From NCBI GenBank assembly GCA_963773155.1, contig CAVZAB010000001.1, positions 1-37,761 on the forward strand: a DNA stretch of 37,761 nt. The letters run 5' to 3'. A program made the position numbers and the translations under genes. Below the pieces are notes generated by a model, which was given only the letters and a program-made list of their open reading frames with translations, made no database searches and was not told where the DNA came from. This document shows, one piece after another, positions 33,882 through 37,761 of the stretch. This DNA is from CAVZAB01 sp963773155. GTDB lineage: Bacteria > Pseudomonadota > Alphaproteobacteria > Rhizobiales > Beijerinckiaceae. Position 1 is the first letter of the stretch. Every line of letters begins with the position of its first letter.

Positions 33882-34205
33882 ATGAATGATGACGCAGTCT
33901 TTCGCGCTTTGGCCGATGCAAGCCGCCGGCAGCTGCTGGATCGGCTGCACCGGAAGAATGGTCAGACGCTCGGGGACCTTTGCGAGGGGCTGGGCATGAC
34001 CCGCCAAGCCGTCGCCAAGCATCTCGCGGTTCTCGAGGAGGCGAATCTTATTGCCTGGAAGCGGCAAGGGCGAGAAAAGCTGCACTTCATCAATCCCGTG
34101 CCGATCAATGAGATCGCTGAACGCTGGATTAAGAAATTCGAGCGCCGCTACCTGAGCGCGCTGTCAGCGCTCAAGAAAAACCTGGAAGGAGAAAACCATG
34201 ACTGA
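33882..34205 (+). CDS. ArsR-family winged-helix repressor
   Basis: From ATG 33882 the protein has 107 residues, normal for ArsR. It begins MNDDAVFRALADASRRQLLD, followed by the HTH LGDLCEGLGMTRQAVAKHLA and the wing VLEEANLIAWKRQGREKLHF. No metal-binding Cys cluster is visible, so it belongs to the non-metal branch that is usually paired with SRPBCC proteins. A longer in-frame start at 33759 would include the promoter and operator, so it is rejected. The stop overlaps the next start by eight bases, showing a coupled operon. Confidence 0.88.
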   Translation: MNDDAVFRALADASRRQLLDRLHRKNGQTLGDLCEGLGMTRQAVAKHLAVLEEANLIAWKRQGREKLHFINPVPINEIAERWIKKFERRYLSALSALKKNLEGENHD

Positions 34206-34662
34206 CGGCGGGAAGAGCAACTTCGTCTATGTCACCTACATCCGCACAACGCCCGAACGCCTGTGGTCCGCACTGACGAGTTCGGAGTTCGCACAACAAT
34301 ACTGGCGCGGCGCGCGCCCCGAAGCCGACTGGAAACTTGGCGGGGCATGGAAACTCATTTTTCCGGACGGTCGGGTGGGCGATGCGGGCGAGATCGTCGC
34401 CTTTGAGCCTTCGAAGCGTTTGAGTATCCGCTGGCGCAACGAGTTCAAGCCGGAGTTCAAGGCCGAAGGCTGGTCCCTTTGCACGATGGATATCGAACCT
34501 GCGGGCGACGCCGTGAAACTGACTGTGACCCACGGCATGGATCGCGAAGGCTCGAAGTTCATCGGCGCCGTCTCCGGCGGTTGGCCGCAAATCTTGTCAA
34601 ACCTCAAGTCGCTGCTGGAGACCGGATCGGTCGTACTGCCGCCCATGGAGTTCGCGAAATGA
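34198..34662 (+). CDS. SRPBCC/AHSA1-domain protein
   Basis: The 154-residue protein is intact: FVYVTYIRTTPERLWSALTS, YWRGARPEADWKLGGAWKLI, GEIVAFEPSKRLSIRW, KLTVTHGMD and GGWPQILSNLKSLLETG, the AHSA1 branch of the START-like hydrophobic-pocket fold. The RBS GGAAGGAGA precedes ATG 34198. ArsR/AHSA1 pairs are widespread; the AHSA1 protein is thought to bind a small hydrophobic ligand, exact role unknown. The stop overlaps the start of a second SRPBCC gene (ATGA, 34659-34662). Confidence 0.9.
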   Translation: MTDGGKSNFVYVTYIRTTPERLWSALTSSEFAQQYWRGARPEADWKLGGAWKLIFPDGRVGDAGEIVAFEPSKRLSIRWRNEFKPEFKAEGWSLCTMDIEPAGDAVKLTVTHGMDREGSKFIGAVSGGWPQILSNLKSLLETGSVVLPPMEFAK

Positions 34663-35128
34663 GTCAAGCATACGCCGTCACCCATGGCGAGACACCGACC
34701 GTCGTTGCCGAAATCCCGCCCGCGCGTGTTCATCGCGCGTTGCACACAAAAGAGTGCGAATACTGGTGGGGTGTCGAAGGCGCGAATGTCACGCGCAACT
34801 CAGAGGCGGACCTGCGCGTCGGCGGCGCTGGAGCCTCGATTCCGTGTTCCCGGAAGGACCCCACCACGCCACGGGCGAATCTTTGCTGGTCGACGCTCCG
34901 CACCGCATCGAGTTGACGCGTCGCCACGAATTCGATTTTCCTGGCCTTGGATGGCGCGACAAGGCTGTCGGTTACATGCTCTCCCCGACCACCGAAGGCT
35001 CGCGTTTAACGATCCGCCACGATGGATTTCGCGCCGCATGCAAGGCGGCGGAGGCGCATGTCGTCGGCTGGGAGCGCTTCCAGGGATAGCTTCAGGCCTA
35101 CTTTCGTGTCGCCACCGTGAGCCAATAG
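34659..35128 (+). pseudogene. Second SRPBCC/AHSA1-like gene, inactivated
   Basis: Starting MSQAYAVTHGETPTVVAEIP, the frame runs through VHRALHTKECEYWWGVEGAN and DLRVGG, shifts near 34828, and continues LDSVFPEGPHHATGESLLVD, FPGLGWRDKAVGYMLSPTTE and VVGWERFQG. It then meets TAG at 35087 where the family has Trp (W-x-x-F-L-G-W-L-x-A-Y); the expected LQAYFRVATVSQ follows in frame to 35128. A shift plus a Trp-to-stop change make it a real pseudogene. It was the third gene of the ArsR operon. Confidence 0.7.
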
Positions 35129-35153
35129 TCTCCAACCAAACTCGAGAAGATCC

Positions 35154-35345
35154 ATGGCCAACGTAACGATTCATTCCGTAATCGGAAGCCCCTATGGACG
35201 TGCCGCACTCATCGTGCTTGAAGAGAAAGGCGTCCCCTATCGGGTTCTTCCTCTTGCAACGGGCGCATCGAAGCAACAACCCTATCTCAGTCTTCATCCG
35301 TTCGGGCGGGTTCCCGTTCTCGAGCATGATGGCTTAGTCCTTTTT
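35154..35345 (+). pseudogene. Glutathione S-transferase, N-terminal fragment (interrupted by IS701 element)
   Basis: ATG 35154 opens MANVTIHSVIGSPYGRAALI, LEEKGVPYRVLPLATGASKQ and HPFGRVPVLEHDGLVLF, the thioredoxin-like glutathione-binding domain, including V-P-V-L-E-H-D-G. After about residue 64 the sequence becomes the end of an insertion element. The C-terminal domain resumes at 36757. About 25-30 codons that should join them are not present. Confidence 0.8.
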
Positions 35346-36756
35346 GCGTTGAAGTGCGCGCGCTGGGCGACCGCCTGGTGAGCTCTACGCCAGAGTGACC
35401 ATGCGATGATGTGTGCGGGTTGGATCCGCTTTCGAGCGAGTCTGATGGCGATGCGACGGACTTCCTGGATTGACCAACGGATCAATGACGGCGTGGCGAT
35501 AGTTTTGTTTTGGCCGTGGTTCGGCGTTCCGTTTTTTTTGGCGGCGGCGGGTTGGCGCGATGGCGGATCACGGCCATCATGGCGAAGGCGAGCATCACCA
35601 TGGAAACGTGACGATGCCACCCATGCCAGGATCTGCTCTCGTTGTGATCGAGCCCGAACTCGTTTTTCGCGGTCTCAAAGCTGTCCTCGATCGCCCACCG
35701 ATGGCCTTCGATCGCCACCAGCGTTTCGATAGATGTTGCCGCTGGACACCAGGTGGTGAAGTAGGCGAGATCGCCATCGGCGATTTGACGACGGATCAGC
35801 AGGCCGCGTGTCCAAAGACCTTGATTTGCATGGCTAAATTCTTCGACCTCGAGATCGGCCAATTCGAGATAGCACCAATCATGCAGCCGCGGTCCTTTGG
35901 TTCCGGCCCCTGCTGACAGGCGTCTCCAGTCGGATGAGGGTCGGGTCCGGGCGATGTCCGCGGCCTTGCCTGCGACGGATCGCCGCTTGCCCCAGGATTG
36001 AAACACATGAGCGCTGCTGACCCCGAGCACATAACCTTTACCCGCCCGGCGTAGTTGCTGTTCAATATCGCCAACACCGTAGACCGTATCGCCAGCAACC
36101 CACTTGAATGGCACAGACGCGGCTATGGCGCGTGCAATCATTCTCGTCGCAAGCTTTGGTTTGGTTGCAAAGCCCACATCGGGGGGCACGTATGCGGCTT
36201 CCAGGCGATCTGGATCGTCGGTCCATTCCTTCGGAAGATACAGCGCGCGATCGATGAACGCATGACCGTGCCGCGAAACGTAGGCAGCGAAGACTCCAAT
36301 CTGGCAGTTCGTGATCTTGCCCGCGGAACCAGTGTATTGCCGCGCCACACCACACGATGCCTTGCCCTGCTTGAGAAAGCCGGTCTCGTCGAACACGAGG
36401 ACCGCGTCGTCATCCGCCAAATGCTCGATGACATAATCGCGGACGATGTCGCGCAGAGCTTCAGCATCCCAATCCCTGCGACCCAAGATCGCTTGTTGCC
36501 GCCATGGGCCAGGATCACCAGCTGCCTCCGCACGCATCCAACCAGTTTTGCGCTGCTCATCTCCGAGCAGACCTTCCAGAAACAAGCCTGCGTTCGTTGC
36601 AACGCGCTCTTGCCTGAATAACGGACGTATCCGCTTCTTGATCTCCCGAAGCGACGCCGCCCATAACGCAAGCGTCTCTTCAATTCCTCTATGAGACTCA
36701 GGCGATCCTCCGGTATGTCGATCGGTCGTTTCCCAATTCCCCATTATCACCCCCAT
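35346..36756 (-). mobile_element. IS701-family insertion element inside a GST gene
   Basis: The element lies between the two halves of a GST gene. Boundaries are approximate, set by where GST similarity stops. No clear terminal inverted repeats or target duplication were found, and the transposase start almost touches the right-hand GST piece, so one end may be lost. Confidence 0.7.
35482..36756 (-). CDS. IS701-family DDE transposase
   Basis: The 424-residue protein has the IS701 layout: LFLEGLLGDEQRKTGWMRAE, first Asp in VLVFDETGFLKQGKASCGVA, VARQYTGSAGKITNCQIGVF, second Asp in WVAGDTVYG, and Glu in EGHRWAIEDSFETAKNEFGL. ATG 36744 is an alternative start. The frame ends at 35482, but the usual C-terminal sequence continues in another frame (SLIRWSIQEVRRIAIRLARK, then AHIIAWSLWRRAHQAVAQRA) down to about 35350. 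The change of frame coincides with eight consecutive A residues on the coding strand (35532-35539), so a one-base slip there, by mutation, sequencing error or programmed slippage, would restore about 60 C-terminal residues. Confidence 0.88.
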   Translation of the reverse strand: MGVIMGNWETTDRHTGGSPESHRGIEETLALWAASLREIKKRIRPLFRQERVATNAGLFLEGLLGDEQRKTGWMRAEAAGDPGPWRQQAILGRRDWDAEALRDIVRDYVIEHLADDDAVLVFDETGFLKQGKASCGVARQYTGSAGKITNCQIGVFAAYVSRHGHAFIDRALYLPKEWTDDPDRLEAAYVPPDVGFATKPKLATRMIARAIAASVPFKWVAGDTVYGVGDIEQQLRRAGKGYVLGVSSAHVFQSWGKRRSVAGKAADIARTRPSSDWRRLSAGAGTKGPRLHDWCYLELADLEVEEFSHANQGLWTRGLLIRRQIADGDLAYFTTWCPAATSIETLVAIEGHRWAIEDSFETAKNEFGLDHNESRSWHGWHRHVSMVMLAFAMMAVIRHRANPPPPKKTERRTTAKTKLSPRRH

Positions 36757-37181
36757 CGACGTTTGCGCTGGCGCGAATGGACCAGGTCCTCAACATCTGC
36801 GACTGGTACCTGATGCAGGGTGTCAACAATGTAATTGGATTCCACAGAATCGTCGCCCCGCGCTTCCTTGGTCTGGCGCCAGATGAAGCCGCGATCGCCG
36901 AGGCAATGCCAAAAGCGCGACTTGTTCTTGGGGAACTCGAACGCTTTCTCGGCGACGAAGCTTTTCTGGCCGACAGTCGGTTTTCGCTCGCCGACATACT
37001 CTGTGGCGCTCACATCGACTTTCTAGCTCGAACGCCCGAATGGGGGACGTTGGCGCGCGAGTTCCCGACCCTCGCTGCCTGGCTCGACCGTCTGCGCGCA
37101 CGCGGCAGTTTCACCGCGACGACAGACGAGCGCATCGTCAATCGGCAGCGCGAGACGGCATTGGCAGAGTTTAGGAGTTGA
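36757..37181 (+). pseudogene. Glutathione S-transferase, C-terminal fragment
   Basis: The fragment begins about FALARMDQVLNICDWYLMQG and continues VIGFHRIVAPRFLGLAPDEA, LERFLGDEAFLADSRFSLAD and FPTLAAWLDRLRARGSF, the all-helical C-terminal GST domain including the N-capping motif S-x-A-D. It ends at TAG/TGA near 37181. It is the continuation of the gene starting at 35154. Although 134 codons from ATG 36777 remain open, it lacks the glutathione-binding domain and is unlikely to work. Confidence 0.8.
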
Positions 37182-37360
37182 AGCAGGCGGCGACGTCGCC
37201 GCGATCGTCAAGGTGTTCCGAGCACAGCTCGCGAACCCGGCAAGCGCGCACTCCTTGCTGGTCCGTTTCGTGGTCCAAGAAACTCGTCCAAAAACCGTGA
37301 CGCGAGCCGACGGCAGGCGGCGCGTCAGGATCCCCCGCCCGAGAAATGGCGTTCGATCAT

Positions 37361-37508
37361 GAGCGCGACACGCTAGCGGAAGCTCGGCGCAAGCTACCGC
37401 TGGCGAAAGTCGAGAAGGAGTATGTGTTCGACGGACCGGTCATGTGACCCTCCGCGATCTCTTTGAACGGCGCCGTCAATCGATCGTGTATGATTGGATG
37501 TTCAAACC
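37361..37508 (+). pseudogene. Remnant of a DUF899 (thioredoxin-like) protein
   Basis: ERDTLAEARRKLPLAKVEKE and YVFDGP, then after a stop and shift near 37445 VTLRDLFERRRQSIVYDWMF, match the N-terminal part of DUF899 proteins (E-R-D-x-L-A-x-x-R-R-x-L-P-W-V-x-V-x-K-x-Y-x-F-D). Only about 50 residues remain of about 230. The flanks (37182-37360 and 37509-37761) show no gene I recognise. Confidence 0.65.
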
Positions 37509-37761
37509 ACGGTCAGCCAAGAGACGTTGCTCGGGAACGTCGATCTAGCGGTGGCCGAAGCACGAGAGCAGCAAGCACGAGAGGCAGGCCCTTGAGGGCG
37601 ACAGAAAGTCCCCCTATCGCGACGCCTACCGTCGCGATCTCGAATGACCGCTTAACGGCGATGTCGGCGTTGCCTTGAACTTGTCGACGCCGCCCGATGC
37701 CTTCGCTGGCGCCCAATTTGCGTCGACGCTAAGAATTCTGCTACTTCGATTTCTTTGACTG

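Noticed and set aside
1..37761. CRISPR arrays or phage structural genes
   Set aside because: No regularly spaced repeats and no capsid, tail or terminase motifs were seen; the dispersed 15-mers are thousands of bases apart.

Overview
The window is GC-rich DNA from an alphaproteobacterium, most likely a Rhizobiales member close to Mesorhizobium. That judgement rests on codon use, the ABC-type sugar uptake genes, the winged-helix/ATPase regulator and the mix of insertion-sequence remnants. No rRNA or tRNA gene was seen.

Left edge (1-3066): accessory DNA. It holds the 3' end of an SNF2-type helicase, an AlpA-like phage/island regulator on the minus strand, and an intact HipB-type antitoxin gene behind a double palindromic operator. 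The hipA kinase toxin gene that follows is cut off and runs into a 222-bp element, whose diverged second copy lies 30 kb away at 32912.

Centre (3067-21890): a large sugar-acid catabolic locus. It encodes two adjacent SDR-fold proteins that lack the catalytic Tyr, a GntR-like LacI-family repressor, two mandelate racemase/enolase-superfamily dehydratases, a two-subunit transketolase, a normal SDR dehydrogenase, an E1alpha-E1beta-lipoyl fusion of a 2-oxo acid dehydrogenase, a truncated D-2-hydroxyacid dehydrogenase and a HutC-type GntR regulator. These are followed by an ABC sugar importer (two tandem binding proteins, a double ATPase, two permeases) and an SMP-30 lactonase. A coherent reading is uptake of a sugar or aldonate, lactone hydrolysis, dehydration to a 2-keto-3-deoxy acid, oxidation by SDRs, and carbon-carbon cleavage or transfer by the thiamine-diphosphate enzymes; the substrate cannot be read from sequence. 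Two palindromes with a TACCGGTA core, like the GntR gluconate operator, precede the divergent dehydratase/SDR promoters and the second binding-protein gene. Many of these genes carry single-base indels although their protein sequence is otherwise well conserved. The indels lie in patches separated by clean genes, so sequencing error is likelier than decay.

Right part (21891-37761): a stress/detoxification island in real decay. A long winged-helix/NB-ARC/TPR-type regulator is divergent from an epoxide hydrolase gene and two Ohr/OsmC genes, the second of which lacks the peroxidatic Cys. Then come a SnoaL-like pseudogene, a 3-methyladenine DNA glycosylase, a scrambled remnant joining a scrap of the regulator to a third Ohr copy, a cytochrome P460-like protein, a broken YVTN beta-propeller gene, Dps, an IS1380 transposase remnant, an ArsR/SRPBCC operon with a clear promoter-operator, a glutathione S-transferase gene split by an IS701-family element, and a DUF899-like remnant.

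All assignments come from reading the translated sequence and remembered family motifs; no database search was run.
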